A DNA stretch of 34,552 nucleotides. Origin: an uncultured SAR116 cluster alpha proteobacterium. GTDB taxonomy: Bacteria; Pseudomonadota; Alphaproteobacteria; Puniceispirillales; Puniceispirillaceae. The position numbers were made by a program, and so were the translations under genes. The stretch spans positions 1-34,552 of the forward strand of contig CABYIQ010000019.1 of assembly GCA_902518965.1 (NCBI GenBank), written 5' to 3'. Positions 6,706 through 15,491 of the stretch are shown piece by piece (the first letter of the stretch is position 1; each line of letters starts with the position of its first letter). The notes below the pieces were generated by a model. That model made no database searches and had not been told where the DNA came from. It worked only from the letters and a program-made list of their open reading frames with translations.

Positions 6706-6894
6706 TCAGATGACATTGAATAAGACCATGATATAAGCCCCACCAGCAAACCCAACTGTAACCCACAACACCATGCCTATTCCATCACGCATAGGCCAAC
6801 CACGTTTGAGGCACAGTCTGTTCACAGCATCATAAGATAAAAACAGCCACGCCGTCATGACAATTGGTAACATAATAGCATCTATCCAGCTCAT
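6706..6894 (-). CDS. Small two-helix membrane protein
   Basis: From the ATG at 6894, which has GAGAG a few bases upstream, the product is 62 residues: a first hydrophobic segment IMLPIVMTAWLFLSY, a basic loop with NRLCLKRGWPMRDG, and a second hydrophobic segment rich in V, G and A. A TTG ten codons upstream would give 72 residues but has no good ribosome-binding site. The inner-membrane, hairpin-like topology is inferred. The family is unknown to me. The gene is divergent from the thi riboswitch leader. Confidence 0.55.
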   Translation of the reverse strand: MSWIDAIMLPIVMTAWLFLSYDAVNRLCLKRGWPMRDGIGMVLWVTVGFAGGAYIMVLFNVI

Positions 6895-7040
6895 CATTTC
6901 TCTCACTTGTTTAAGGCAAGGCAAAGCAAAGGCTTGTGTTACTGTTACAGAAGATAATGAGAATTGGACAGAAAAAATAAAATATTGAAAGTGACAAAGG
7001 GAAGAGGAGAAAAATAATTTCCCGTTTTGATGCGTGTAAC

Positions 7041-7069
7041 TTGACTTTTCCTGCAGCTTGCTGTTTTAC
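7041..7069 (+). promoter_or_regulatory. Possible promoter of the thi operon
   Basis: A good -35 box, TTGACT (7041-7046), is followed 17-18 nt later by a poor -10 (TTTTAC/TTTACA). It is placed correctly to start transcription just before the TPP aptamer. Weak by-eye call. The rest of 6925-7078 shows no gene. Confidence 0.35.
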
Positions 7070-7078
7070 ATTGTAGAT

Positions 7079-7162
7079 GTGACGGGGGTGCCTGACGAAT
7101 ACTAGGCTGAGACAGTCCCTTATGACCTGACCCAGATAATGCTGGCGTAGGAAGTCAATGTG
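7079..7162 (+). promoter_or_regulatory. TPP riboswitch (THI element)
   Basis: The conserved THI-box blocks appear in order: GGGGGTGCC at 7084-7092, GGCTGAGA at 7105-7112, the CCCTTATGACCTGA segment, and a 3' block of the form ATAATGCTGGCGTAGGAA (7137-7154). This is the thiamin pyrophosphate aptamer, and its position ahead of thiM confirms the assignment. The expression platform probably acts on translation (see the helix at 7191-7232); no T-run terminator is seen between the aptamer and thiM. Confidence 0.93.
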
Positions 7163-7190
7163 GCTGAAACGTTTTTGCTTTTCAAAGAAC

Positions 7191-7232
7191 CACAGCTTTC
7201 TTCTGAGTCAGTTATAGAAGAGAAAAGCTGTG
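7191..7232 (+). promoter_or_regulatory. Helix sequestering the thiM ribosome-binding site and start codon
   Basis: CACAGCTTT plus CTTCT (7191-7204) can pair with AGAAG and AAAGCTGTG (7216-7232) with a 3-nt bulge. The 3' strand contains both the purine-rich Shine-Dalgarno region AGAAGAG and the GTG start codon (7230-7232), which pairs with CAC. It lies 30 nt after the aptamer, where a translational OFF helix would be expected. Folding was done by eye. Confidence 0.6.
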
Positions 7233-8009
7233 AGTGAAGTTTTTAAAAAATTTAAAGAGAAAACCCCTCTGGTTCATTGCATAACAAATTATGTTGCGAT
7301 GAATATTTCAGCGAATGTTTTGCTGGCTGCTGGGGGCTCTCCCGCTATGATTCATACGCCTGAGGAAACAGCTGACTTTGCAAGAATTGCCAGTGCGCTG
7401 ACCATTAATATCGGCACATTATCTCCTCCCTGGGTCGAGGGAATGAAAAAAGCTATTACAGCTGCGAGAAAGGCAGATGTGCCTTGGGTCTTTGATCCTG
7501 TTGGTCACTTTGCCACGCCTTACCGGGCTGCAGTTGCGCAGGATATATTAAAGATGGGACCGACAATCCTTCGCGGCAATGCGTCTGAAATTATGGCCTT
7601 GGCTGGCCAGAGTTCTGAGGCGAAAGGGGTTGATTCAAGTGATCCTGTTGAAGACGCAGAAGCAGCTGCATTATCGTTGGCCACTGCCCATAACTCTGTT
7701 GTTGTCATTACAGGCGAAACAGATTTTGTAACAGATGGAAATCGAATTGCCCGTGTAAAGGGAGGTTCCAACCTCATGCCGCAGATAACGGCCATGGGCT
7801 GTTCTTTGACCTGTCTAATGGGTGGGTTTGCGGCAGTTGCGCCTGCATTAACGGCAGCTGTTGGTGCTTTAGAACTGTTTGCTGAGGCCGGGCTTGTTGC
7901 CTCTCAAACAGCCAAAGGGCCAGGGACATTCCAGCCGTTATTTTTGGATGCCCTTGCTAGCACCACGCCGGAGAAGCTGGCCGCAGCTGGTCTTGTCACA
8001 TGGCAATAA
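7230..8009 (+). CDS. thiM: Hydroxyethylthiazole kinase
   Basis: This 259-residue ribokinase-fold enzyme phosphorylates 4-methyl-5-(2-hydroxyethyl)thiazole with ATP, a salvage step. The conserved N-terminal block VHCITNYVAMN is at residues 15-25, the VFDPVG motif near 87-92, and the ATP and anion-hole motif reads AMGCSLT with Cys191 in place of the usual GTGC-type start. GTG is the start codon and lies in a riboswitch-linked helix. The stop overlaps thiE by 10 nt, so translation is coupled. First gene of the TPP-controlled salvage operon. Confidence 0.94.
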   Translation: MSEVFKKFKEKTPLVHCITNYVAMNISANVLLAAGGSPAMIHTPEETADFARIASALTINIGTLSPPWVEGMKKAITAARKADVPWVFDPVGHFATPYRAAVAQDILKMGPTILRGNASEIMALAGQSSEAKGVDSSDPVEDAEAAALSLATAHNSVVVITGETDFVTDGNRIARVKGGSNLMPQITAMGCSLTCLMGGFAAVAPALTAAVGALELFAEAGLVASQTAKGPGTFQPLFLDALASTTPEKLAAAGLVTWQ

Positions 8010-8647
8010 GCCGTCAGTCCCTATCGCTTTATCTAGTCACTGATCCTTTTCTATGTGCGCAGACGGGCTTGGTTGAGACAGTGACAGCAGCCTTGAAAGG
8101 CGGCGTGAGCTTTGTTCAGATCAGGGATAAGCAGGCAACAACGCAGCAGCTGATTTCTCTTGCGCTGCAAGTCAAGCAAGTTATGGCAGGAAGTCAAATA
8201 CCACTTGTGATTAATGATAATGTGGAGGCGGCAATCGCTAGCGAAGTTGATGGTGTTCATATTGGACAGGAAGATATGGATGCTGCAGAAGTCAGGCAGC
8301 TTATTGGGCCAGATAGAATTCTGGGATTATCTGTGGAAACAGAGGCCACGGCGTTAAACCTCGACCCTGCAATAATTGATTATGCAGGGGCAGGGCCTGT
8401 CTTTGCTACTCAAACAAAGCGAGATCATAAAATACCCATAGGGTTTACTGGCTTGAAGCGTTTATGTTCATGCTTAACTGTACCAGCTGTTGCGATTGGA
8501 GGGTTAAAGGAAGAACACTGCACGGCCGCGCTGGCTGCAGGCGCAGAGGGTGTTGCGGTGGTCTCTGCCATTTGTGGTCAGCCTGATCCAGAACAATCGG
8601 CAAGTAACCTGCTAGCCAGTTTAAAGCGTGCAGAGGGGGAATTATGA
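8000..8647 (+). CDS. thiE: Thiamin phosphate synthase
   Basis: This 215-residue TIM-barrel enzyme joins HMP pyrophosphate and thiazole phosphate, giving thiamin phosphate. Visible family motifs: FVQIRDK near residue 37, LVINDN with the catalytic-loop Asn/Asp near 70, DGVHIGQEDM near 86, GPVFATQTK near 132 and VAIGGL near 165. Length is typical. It overlaps thiM at its start and thiD (ATGA) at its end. It is the meeting point of the thiazole and pyrimidine branches supplied by the flanking kinases. Confidence 0.95.
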   Translation: MAISRQSLSLYLVTDPFLCAQTGLVETVTAALKGGVSFVQIRDKQATTQQLISLALQVKQVMAGSQIPLVINDNVEAAIASEVDGVHIGQEDMDAAEVRQLIGPDRILGLSVETEATALNLDPAIIDYAGAGPVFATQTKRDHKIPIGFTGLKRLCSCLTVPAVAIGGLKEEHCTAALAAGAEGVAVVSAICGQPDPEQSASNLLASLKRAEGEL

Positions 8648-9501
8648 TTTATAATGCTCTATCAATTGCCGGGTCTGACCCGTCTGGCGGCGCAGGTATT
8701 CAAGCTGATTTAAAGTCATTTTCGGCGCAGGGTGTCTACGGTATGGCCGTCATCACTGCCCTGACCGCACAGAATACAACCGGCGTATCACAAATTCACA
8801 AACCATCTCCAAATTTTGTTGGTGAGCAAATCAGAATGGTAGCCGCAGATGTGAGGATAGATGCGATCAAAATTGGCATGATTGCTGATGCGGTGATTGC
8901 AAAAGCAGTTGCAGAGGAAGTTAGGATCTTATCAAATGTGCCGGTAATTCTTGATCCTGTTATGATTGCTAAAGGGGGGGCACCCCTGCTTGCTGAAGAG
9001 GCTATGTCATGTTTATGTGAAGAATTAGTGCCGCTGGCAGATATTTTGACGCCGAATCTACCAGAGGCAGCAGCTCTTCTAAATGGGAAGACAGCGCAGA
9101 ATAAAGATGAAATGTTTCAGCAGGCCGAGGAGCTTCTGACTCTAGGGCCACGAGCCATTTATTTAAAAGGCGGGCATTTTGATGGCCCTTACAGCCCTGA
9201 CCTGTTTATGAGCAAGACAGAGATGCGGTGGTTTGAGGCTACGCGACTACGGACAAAAAATACGCATGGTACTGGATGCAGCCTATCCGCTGCAATTGCA
9301 GCAAATTGTGCGAAGGGCCTAAGGCCTGAACAGGCCTGTGCAACAGCAAAGGCCTTTGTCACAGCCGCCATTTCAGAAGCTGACAGCCTTACCGTTGGGG
9401 CTGGACATGGCCCAATCCATCATTTCCATCACCTGTGGACAGATAATTCCCTGCAACAAGTTAAACAAAATTTAAATAAGGAAACAGAGCACAATGAATA
9501 A
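8644..9501 (+). CDS. thiD: Hydroxymethylpyrimidine/phosphomethylpyrimidine kinase
   Basis: This 285-residue ribokinase-family enzyme phosphorylates HMP, then HMP phosphate, to give the pyrophosphate used by ThiE. The N-terminal signature SIAGSDPSGGAGIQAD is at residues 7-22, VILDPVM near 101, and the ATP and catalytic motif HGTGCSLSAAIA near 208. The tail of about 20 residues after HHFHH is a little longer than usual. The stop overlaps the transporter binding-protein start by 8 nt. Confidence 0.95.
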   Translation: MIYNALSIAGSDPSGGAGIQADLKSFSAQGVYGMAVITALTAQNTTGVSQIHKPSPNFVGEQIRMVAADVRIDAIKIGMIADAVIAKAVAEEVRILSNVPVILDPVMIAKGGAPLLAEEAMSCLCEELVPLADILTPNLPEAAALLNGKTAQNKDEMFQQAEELLTLGPRAIYLKGGHFDGPYSPDLFMSKTEMRWFEATRLRTKNTHGTGCSLSAAIAANCAKGLRPEQACATAKAFVTAAISEADSLTVGAGHGPIHHFHHLWTDNSLQQVKQNLNKETEHNE

Positions 9502-10441
9502 AAGAAATTTTTTGATTTTTTTATGTATATTTACTTTTTTGGGGCGCCCGATCTGTGCAGCAGAGAAGATGACTGTTCTTTTGGATTGGTTTGTAAACCC
9601 AGATCATGGACCGCTAATCATCGCTCAGGAAAATGGGTATTTTGCGGATCAGGGTCTTGATGTTGAGATTATTGCCCCGGCAGACCCTTCTGCACCGCCA
9701 AAGCTAGTGGCAGCCGGACAGGCAGATATCGCTATCAGCTATCAGCCACAATTACATCTTCAGATTGCAGAAGGTCTGCCTCTAGTCAGAATTGGTACTC
9801 TGGTCGCTACACCCCTGAATTGTCTTCTTGTTCTGGAAGAGGGGCCTATAAAAACCCTCGCAGATCTAAAGGGACGAAAAATTGGGTTTTCTGTTGCAGG
9901 TGTGGAAGAGGCCCTTTTATCCGGGATTCTTAGCCCCCACGGTGTTGACCTTGATGATATTGAGCTGATCAATGTCAATTTTTCTCTATCCCCGGCGATA
10001 ATGTCGGGACAGGTTGATGCCGTTATTGGGGCATTTCGTAACTTTGAGTTGAATCAGATGGATATTGAAGGCGAGAAGGGACGCTGTTTCTTTCTGGAGG
10101 AAGAGGGAATACCAGCCTATGATGAGCTAATTTATGTAGCCAATCCCACGCGAATGAATATTGAGCAGATAAGACGGTTTATTAAGGCTACAGAACTGGC
10201 CACGCAATATATCATCAATAATCCTGTAAAAAGTTGGGAAATTTTTTCAGGAACAGCGAAAGAATTGCAGAATGAACTGAATGAACGGGCATGGGTAGAT
10301 ACTTTGCCTCGCTTCGCATTGCGTCCAGCTGCTTTTGATAAAGGGCGTTATCTTGATTTTCAATCCTTCTTGAAAAATTCTGGCTTAATTACCTCAGAGG
10401 CTGACATTTCGGACATCGCGATCGATATCAGCGCTGATTAG
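9494..10441 (+). CDS. thiY: ABC transporter substrate-binding protein, thiamin pyrimidine type (ThiY-like)
   Basis: This 315-residue periplasmic protein has a Sec signal peptide (hydrophobic core LIFLCIFTFLG, likely cleavage after CAA near residue 23). The mature N-terminus LLDWFVNPDHGPLIIA and the segment LVAAGQADIAISYQPQ are hallmarks of the NMT1/THI5-like family that includes ThiY. Known members bind formylaminopyrimidine or related HMP precursors. ThiY-type import of formylaminopyrimidine normally needs TenA to hydrolyse the product; no tenA is in the window, so HMP itself may be the ligand. It forms a transporter with the next two genes. Confidence 0.88.
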   Translation: MNKRNFLIFLCIFTFLGRPICAAEKMTVLLDWFVNPDHGPLIIAQENGYFADQGLDVEIIAPADPSAPPKLVAAGQADIAISYQPQLHLQIAEGLPLVRIGTLVATPLNCLLVLEEGPIKTLADLKGRKIGFSVAGVEEALLSGILSPHGVDLDDIELINVNFSLSPAIMSGQVDAVIGAFRNFELNQMDIEGEKGRCFFLEEEGIPAYDELIYVANPTRMNIEQIRRFIKATELATQYIINNPVKSWEIFSGTAKELQNELNERAWVDTLPRFALRPAAFDKGRYLDFQSFLKNSGLITSEADISDIAIDISAD

Positions 10442-10456
10442 ATATAGATTTAACGC

Positions 10457-11212
10457 ATGGTCAACCTAAATCATCAGCCTGTTCATAATGACGTTCATAT
10501 AAATGGCAGCATCACAATATCTGGAAAAGCTATATTGAATGATATGAATCTGACGATAAAGGCCGGGCAATGGACAGCTTTACTTGGCCCGTCAGGTTCA
10601 GGAAAATCAACCCTGCTAAGACTTATTGCAGGGTTAGATACGGCTGCTGACTTTACTGGTTCGATTACGTCTTCAACACAAGTCAGCCTGTCAAGCTGTG
10701 TTAGCTATATGGCTCAGGATGATTTGCTTCTTGACTGGGCAGATGTAGTTCAGAATGTTTGTCTTGGCGCAAGATTGCGCGGGCAGGGAGGTAACAAGAC
10801 AAAAGCGAAACGTGTCATTCAACAAGTGGGGCTTATCCAGCATGCCCAGAAACGCCCGCAGTCTTTGTCTGGTGGGCAAAGGCAACGGGTGGCACTCGCC
10901 CGCACCTTGATGGAGCAAAAATCAATAATATTGCTTGATGAGCCTTTCTCTGCGCTTGATGCCCGCACACGCACAGATATGCAGGATTTGGCTGCAGAAC
11001 AGTTCAAAGATCAGACTGTCATTTTGGTGACGCATGATCCGGGTGAGGCGGTGCGCCTGTGCCAGTCTATCTATCTGTTACAGGACTGTTCTGTAAATTC
11101 TATAGCCGCGCTGTCACCGCCTTTCCCTAAATCCATTGATGATAAAGCCATGTTTGCGCTCCAGTCCGCATTGATGACACAGATCCGGCAGAGTAAAAGA
11201 GCAGATAGATGA
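10457..11212 (+). CDS. thiZ: ABC transporter ATP-binding protein (ThiZ-like)
   Basis: This 251-residue ATPase has Walker A GPSGSGKST at residues 44-52, a Q-loop in YMAQDD, the signature LSGGQRQRVALARTL, Walker B LLDEPFSALD and the H-loop in LVTHDPGEA. It is the nitrate/taurine/pyrimidine importer type. It follows the binding protein by 15 nt and overlaps the permease by 4 nt. The Shine-Dalgarno before the ATG is poor, so the start could be a few codons off. It powers pyrimidine import for the ThiD-ThiE pathway. Confidence 0.88.
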   Translation: MVNLNHQPVHNDVHINGSITISGKAILNDMNLTIKAGQWTALLGPSGSGKSTLLRLIAGLDTAADFTGSITSSTQVSLSSCVSYMAQDDLLLDWADVVQNVCLGARLRGQGGNKTKAKRVIQQVGLIQHAQKRPQSLSGGQRQRVALARTLMEQKSIILLDEPFSALDARTRTDMQDLAAEQFKDQTVILVTHDPGEAVRLCQSIYLLQDCSVNSIAALSPPFPKSIDDKAMFALQSALMTQIRQSKRADR

Positions 11213-11985
11213 AACAGAATAAATTATGGAATTCAGGGTTTATTTACAGTTTAGGCGCACTTATTGGCCTGATTATTGTCTGGCAGGTGGTGGTCCTGAT
11301 TACAGATGTGCCGCGTTTTATTCTGCCGCCACCTGCACTTGTCTATGCAGCCTTTGTTGAAGATTGGCGTTTAATTGCAGAACATGGGCTGGTCACATTT
11401 ACAGAGGTGATGCTGGGTCTTATGGTTGGTATTTTATTAGGTATAGCAACCGCTCTACAGCTTGAAATGTCACCAACCGCCAGATTGTTTTTGCGTCCAA
11501 TACTCGTGTTCAGCCAAGCTATACCTGTATTTGCGCTGGCACCCGTTCTTACTCTATGGCTCGGCTATGGATTAATTTCCAAGATCACTATGGCTGTTTT
11601 AATCATTTATTTTCCTGTTACGTCTGCTTTTTTCGATGGACTGAGAAAAACACCCCCTGGCCTGCTTGATCTGGCCACGGTCATGCAAGCCACAAATCTA
11701 CGCACGCTATTTTACTTGAAAATTCCAGCTGCGATGCCATCATTGTTATCTGGTGTCAGATTGGCAGCCGTTTATGCCCCGATAGGCGCCATTATAGGAG
11801 AGTGGGTGGGCTCATCTGAAGGACTGGGCTATCTCATGCTTTTGGCAAATGGTCGGGTAAAAACAGATTTAATGTTTGCTGCGTTATTCACGTTGGGCGC
11901 GTTATCCATGTCTCTTTATGGTCTAATCAATATTATTATACGTCAATTTTTAAATAGATACGAAAACCCCTCTGATTTGGAATAG
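11209..11985 (+). CDS. thiX: ABC transporter permease (ThiX-like)
   Basis: This 258-residue inner-membrane protein has about six hydrophobic segments and a BPD-type permease domain. The EAA-like coupling loop reads DLATVMQATNLRTLFYLKIP (residues about 156-175), and the motif IGEWVGSSEGLGYLM near 193-207 is typical of SsuC/TauC/ThiX permeases. It overlaps thiZ by ATGA and ends the operon. The convergent gap 11986-12257 contains an 8-bp inverted repeat (GATTTAGG/CCTAAATC, 12129-12164) but no clear terminator or gene. Confidence 0.87.
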   Translation: MKQNKLWNSGFIYSLGALIGLIIVWQVVVLITDVPRFILPPPALVYAAFVEDWRLIAEHGLVTFTEVMLGLMVGILLGIATALQLEMSPTARLFLRPILVFSQAIPVFALAPVLTLWLGYGLISKITMAVLIIYFPVTSAFFDGLRKTPPGLLDLATVMQATNLRTLFYLKIPAAMPSLLSGVRLAAVYAPIGAIIGEWVGSSEGLGYLMLLANGRVKTDLMFAALFTLGALSMSLYGLINIIIRQFLNRYENPSDLE

Positions 11986-12257
11986 CCAGTTACACGAAAT
12001 TTTAGTATTTCGGTTCTATATGGCATATTTGATATCGAAGAAATTAACAGCTAATTGAATATTTTGCATCTTTCATTATGAGAGAGTGAAGCTTAATTGT
12101 ACTTCATAGGCGAAAGCCAAAAAATTGAGATTTAGGTCGTCCATATTTTTCTTTCCCCTAAATCCAAATGAGCAAAATTCCTACCGATGTATAATCCAAC
12201 GGCCCCATGTGTAACGGCTTATAAATGTCGCATAATGTATATTATGTATTATTTTGA

Positions 12258-13049
12258 TCAGTGTTCTAACTCGAACCGCATGCCATCATATCCTGGTTCA
12301 ACCCCGTCAGGACAAATGCTTTTTAATTTATGGTAATCGGCCTCTAGGCCAAGATGAGTAAGAACAGCCTGTTTTGGCTTAACACGGTCAATCCAAGAGA
12401 AGGTCAAATCATAATGCGCATGAGCCTGATGAGGTTGCTCACGCAGCGTTTCTACAATCCACAATGGAACGCCAGCAAGAGCTGAAAAACTTTCTTCAGG
12501 CATATCATTTAGATCAGTTGAATAACCACAAACACCGTTAAAAACAAAACCAAGTGAGTTAGTTAGTCCGTGTTTCTGATATAAGACATTAATATTTACA
12601 TCACCAATCTCAATCGTTTCGCCAGCCGTAATTGTCCGCATCTCCAAAGGTGGTTGAAAATAAGATGGCGAACTAAGACTCTTTTCAAACATATATGGAA
12701 CTCGACCCGTAATATCTGACCCGTGATGGGCTGTCGCGTATAATGGCACCTTTACTTGATCTGGCCAGTAAAAAACTCGTAAATCATCTAGGCCTGCAAC
12801 ATGATCTGAATGGGTGTGTGTGATTAATACTGCATCAATTTTTGTCAAATTATGAGGTAGCAACTGATTACGGATATCAGGTCCGGCGTCAACCAAGATA
12901 TTAGTTGTCTCAGTTTGCACTAACAAAGCGCAACGCTGACGTCTGTTTTTAGGCTCATTTGGATCACACTTTCCCCAGCCTGCCCGTCCAAGACAGGGAA
13001 TGCCCACAGAGGTACCGCAGCCCAGCATAGTCACAGTGAGTAGCCCCAT
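12258..13049 (-). CDS. Metallo-beta-lactamase fold hydrolase, PhnP-like
   Basis: This 263-residue protein has the metal-binding motif THTHSDH at residues 77-83, upstream Asp-Gly-type strand LVDAGPD at 52-58, and later metal ligands in QKHG, YSTDLND and LTHLGLE. The N-terminus GCGTSVGIPCLG is typical of the PhnP/RNase Z-like cyclic phosphodiesterase group. PhnP proper acts in phosphonate use, but this copy sits at the end of a metG-tatD unit, where it is usually annotated only as an MBL-fold hydrolase, so the substrate is uncertain. The start codon abuts the tatD stop (TAAATG). Confidence 0.85.
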   Translation of the reverse strand: MGLLTVTMLGCGTSVGIPCLGRAGWGKCDPNEPKNRRQRCALLVQTETTNILVDAGPDIRNQLLPHNLTKIDAVLITHTHSDHVAGLDDLRVFYWPDQVKVPLYATAHHGSDITGRVPYMFEKSLSSPSYFQPPLEMRTITAGETIEIGDVNINVLYQKHGLTNSLGFVFNGVCGYSTDLNDMPEESFSALAGVPLWIVETLREQPHQAHAHYDLTFSWIDRVKPKQAVLTHLGLEADYHKLKSICPDGVEPGYDGMRFELEH

Positions 13050-13859
13050 TTATCTGACTGCCTTTGCCGCTGACATATTTGCAAATAAACGCAAAGTATT
13101 CTCTCTGGTTTGCTCTGCCATTCGTTCTGTGCAGGTGTTTCGCACTTCAGCCAACCTTTCTAGAACATGGCGCGTATAGCCTGGTTCATTTGTTTTACCA
13201 CGAAAAGGCGTTGGGGCAAGATAGGGTGAATCTGTCTCTACAAGCAGGCGCTCAGCAGGTAATTCACTTGCAATTTGGCGCAATTCTTGTGCTTTCCCAA
13301 AGGTCAGAATGCCTGAAAAACTGATATAAAAACCGATATCAATCGCTCGTCTTGCCAACTCAGCCCCAGAACTGAAACAGTGCAATACACCAGTGAATGT
13401 GCCCTTCGACATCTCTGTTTCAAGAATTTCTGCAATATCAGCATCAGCATCACGGGCATGCACAATGATGGGCTTTCCTGTCTGGCGAGCAGCCTCTATT
13501 TGAATCCTGAAACTTTCCGCCTGAACCTTACGGGGAGCATTATCGTAAAAATAATCTAATCCAGCCTCGCCTATAGCCACGCATTTAGGGTGATCGGCTG
13601 CAACCAGAATAGCTTGCAAATTACAGGCGTCGGGCTCAGAAGAAGCCTCATGGGGGTGAATGCCAGCGCTAAACCAGACATTATCATAGGCTTCAGCCAG
13701 TCGGCGAGGTCCGTCAGCTGCACTGAGCTTTACCCCAATTGAAATCACCTCTGTTACACCCAATGCCTTGGCGCGAGATAGTACTTCATCTATTTTGCCT
13801 TCGAATTGTGGATAATCCAAATGAGCGTGGGAATCAATAATTGAAAACTCATTTTCCAT
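13050..13859 (-). CDS. tatD: TatD family metal-dependent deoxyribonuclease
   Basis: This 269-residue TIM-barrel amidohydrolase-type nuclease has metal ligands in order: DSHAHLD (residues 9-15), GEAGLDYF, VHARDAD, LHCFSSG and VETDSPYLAP. Members show 3'-5' exonuclease or endonuclease activity and are linked to DNA repair and quality control. The ATG shares one base with the metG stop (TGATG). The metG-tatD-MBL order is common in alphaproteobacteria. Confidence 0.94.
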   Translation of the reverse strand: MENEFSIIDSHAHLDYPQFEGKIDEVLSRAKALGVTEVISIGVKLSAADGPRRLAEAYDNVWFSAGIHPHEASSEPDACNLQAILVAADHPKCVAIGEAGLDYFYDNAPRKVQAESFRIQIEAARQTGKPIIVHARDADADIAEILETEMSKGTFTGVLHCFSSGAELARRAIDIGFYISFSGILTFGKAQELRQIASELPAERLLVETDSPYLAPTPFRGKTNEPGYTRHVLERLAEVRNTCTERMAEQTRENTLRLFANMSAAKAVR

Positions 13860-15388
13860 CAGGATGTCTCGTCTTCACTAAAGCGAGGGAATACTCCAGA
13901 TGGCTTATCAATTTTACGTCCAGCGATAAGGCGGTCTGAACCGCCTAGCCTATCAAAATTGCGTTCGTCTGATTTGACCTTCAACTGATCTAAAAGCTGT
14001 TCTGCACTGTTTGGCATGATTGGTTGTAACAGGATAGCGACCTGCCTAATGGTTTCGAGCAGAACGCCCAGAACATCGGCCATTCTTTTCGGATCGGTCT
14101 TGCGCAACGCCCATGGCGCCATCTGATCAATGTAGCGGTTTGCAGCAGCTACAACCTCCCAGATTTGCTTTAGGCCATCATGAAAAGCTTGTTGGTCGTA
14201 AGATGTTCGCACAGTGTCCAGTAGCCCATCAGCTGCAACGAGCAGTTGTTCGTCTTCATGCTGCAATAAATTGGGAACCGCAGGTAGAATACCCTCAAGG
14301 TTTTTAAATACAAAGGATAGAGTCCGTTGAGATAAATTACCAATATCGTTTGCCAAGTCACTGTTAATACGCTGAATAAACGAACTTCGCACAAAGTCTC
14401 CATCGCGTCCAAAAGGTACTTCTCTTAGCAAGAAGTACCGAGTTTGGTCACAGCCGAATTCATCAACTAACCGTAATGGGTCAATAACATTTCCCAAAGA
14501 TTTTGATATTTTTTGGCCCTCGTTTGTCCACCAACCATGTGCAAAAACCCGTTTAGGTAGGGGCAACTCTGCTGCCATCAGAAATGCGGGCCAATAGACT
14601 GCGTGAAAGCGAAGTATATCTTTTCCTACCAAATGTAAATCAGCAGGCCAAAATTTTTCGAACTCTGCCCCCTGCTCCTGCCAATCAAGTGCAGTTATGT
14701 AATTTGTCAGTGCATCAAGCCAGACATACATGATGTGTTCTGGATGGCCTGGTACAGGCACCCCCCAATCAAATGTTGTCCTGCTAACGGATAGGTCTTT
14801 TAAACCACCAGATACGAAACTGATGACTTCCTTTCGTTTTGATTCAGGAGCGATAAAATCTGGGTTAGCTTCGTAATAGTCAAGAAGTGGTTGTTGCCAT
14901 TCAGATAAATTGAAAAAATAAGAAGGTTCTTCAACCCATGAAACGGGGGCACCGGTTGGGGCTTTACCATCAACCAACTCAGTTTCTGTAAAAAAAGCCT
15001 CATCACGAACAGAGTACCAGCCCTCATATTTGTCTAAAGTTATAAATCCCTTATCCATCAGACGTTTCCAGATCGCTTGACACGATTTGTAATGACGTAT
15101 TTCGGTTGTTCGAATAAACTGATCATTTGAAAAATTCATAACAACTAGGAGGTCACGAAAATTTTGAGAAACGGTATCCGTAAATTCTTGCGGCGAAACA
15201 CCTGCTTTCTCAGCTGCTGCTTGTACCTTTTGCCCATGCTCATCTGTACCGGTCAGAAATTTCACACTATAGCCATCTAACCGCTTGAAACGTGCCAGCA
15301 CATCACATGCCAAGGTCGTATATGCATGGCCAATATGTGGTTTGTCATTAACATAATAGATCGGCGTTGTCAGATAATAAGGTTTCAT
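13859..15388 (-). CDS. metG: Methionyl-tRNA synthetase
   Basis: This 509-residue class I synthetase charges tRNA-Met. The HIGH motif is PHIGHAY at residues 17-23 and the KMSKS loop is KISKS at 294-298. The segment around residues 120-150, where other MetRS types carry CxxC zinc knuckles, has no cysteines, so this is the zinc-free subtype. There is no C-terminal tRNA-binding extension, consistent with the short alphaproteobacterial form. The 103-nt gap to the upstream holB gene may hold a promoter, but I see no clear one. Confidence 0.97.
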   Translation of the reverse strand: MKPYYLTTPIYYVNDKPHIGHAYTTLACDVLARFKRLDGYSVKFLTGTDEHGQKVQAAAEKAGVSPQEFTDTVSQNFRDLLVVMNFSNDQFIRTTEIRHYKSCQAIWKRLMDKGFITLDKYEGWYSVRDEAFFTETELVDGKAPTGAPVSWVEEPSYFFNLSEWQQPLLDYYEANPDFIAPESKRKEVISFVSGGLKDLSVSRTTFDWGVPVPGHPEHIMYVWLDALTNYITALDWQEQGAEFEKFWPADLHLVGKDILRFHAVYWPAFLMAAELPLPKRVFAHGWWTNEGQKISKSLGNVIDPLRLVDEFGCDQTRYFLLREVPFGRDGDFVRSSFIQRINSDLANDIGNLSQRTLSFVFKNLEGILPAVPNLLQHEDEQLLVAADGLLDTVRTSYDQQAFHDGLKQIWEVVAAANRYIDQMAPWALRKTDPKRMADVLGVLLETIRQVAILLQPIMPNSAEQLLDQLKVKSDERNFDRLGGSDRLIAGRKIDKPSGVFPRFSEDETS

Positions 15389-15491
15389 TTTTTTATAAAG
15401 CTTTTACTAAACAAATTATCCAGTCAAATAACCAAACATGCTGATGGCTGTCTGCGTGAAACACCCTTCATGTATACGATGTGGTAATACC

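Noticed and set aside
12129-12164. Terminator between the convergent thiX and MBL genes
   Set aside because: The GATTTAGG/CCTAAATC stem has a 20-nt loop and is AT-rich with no clean T-run at its end on either strand.
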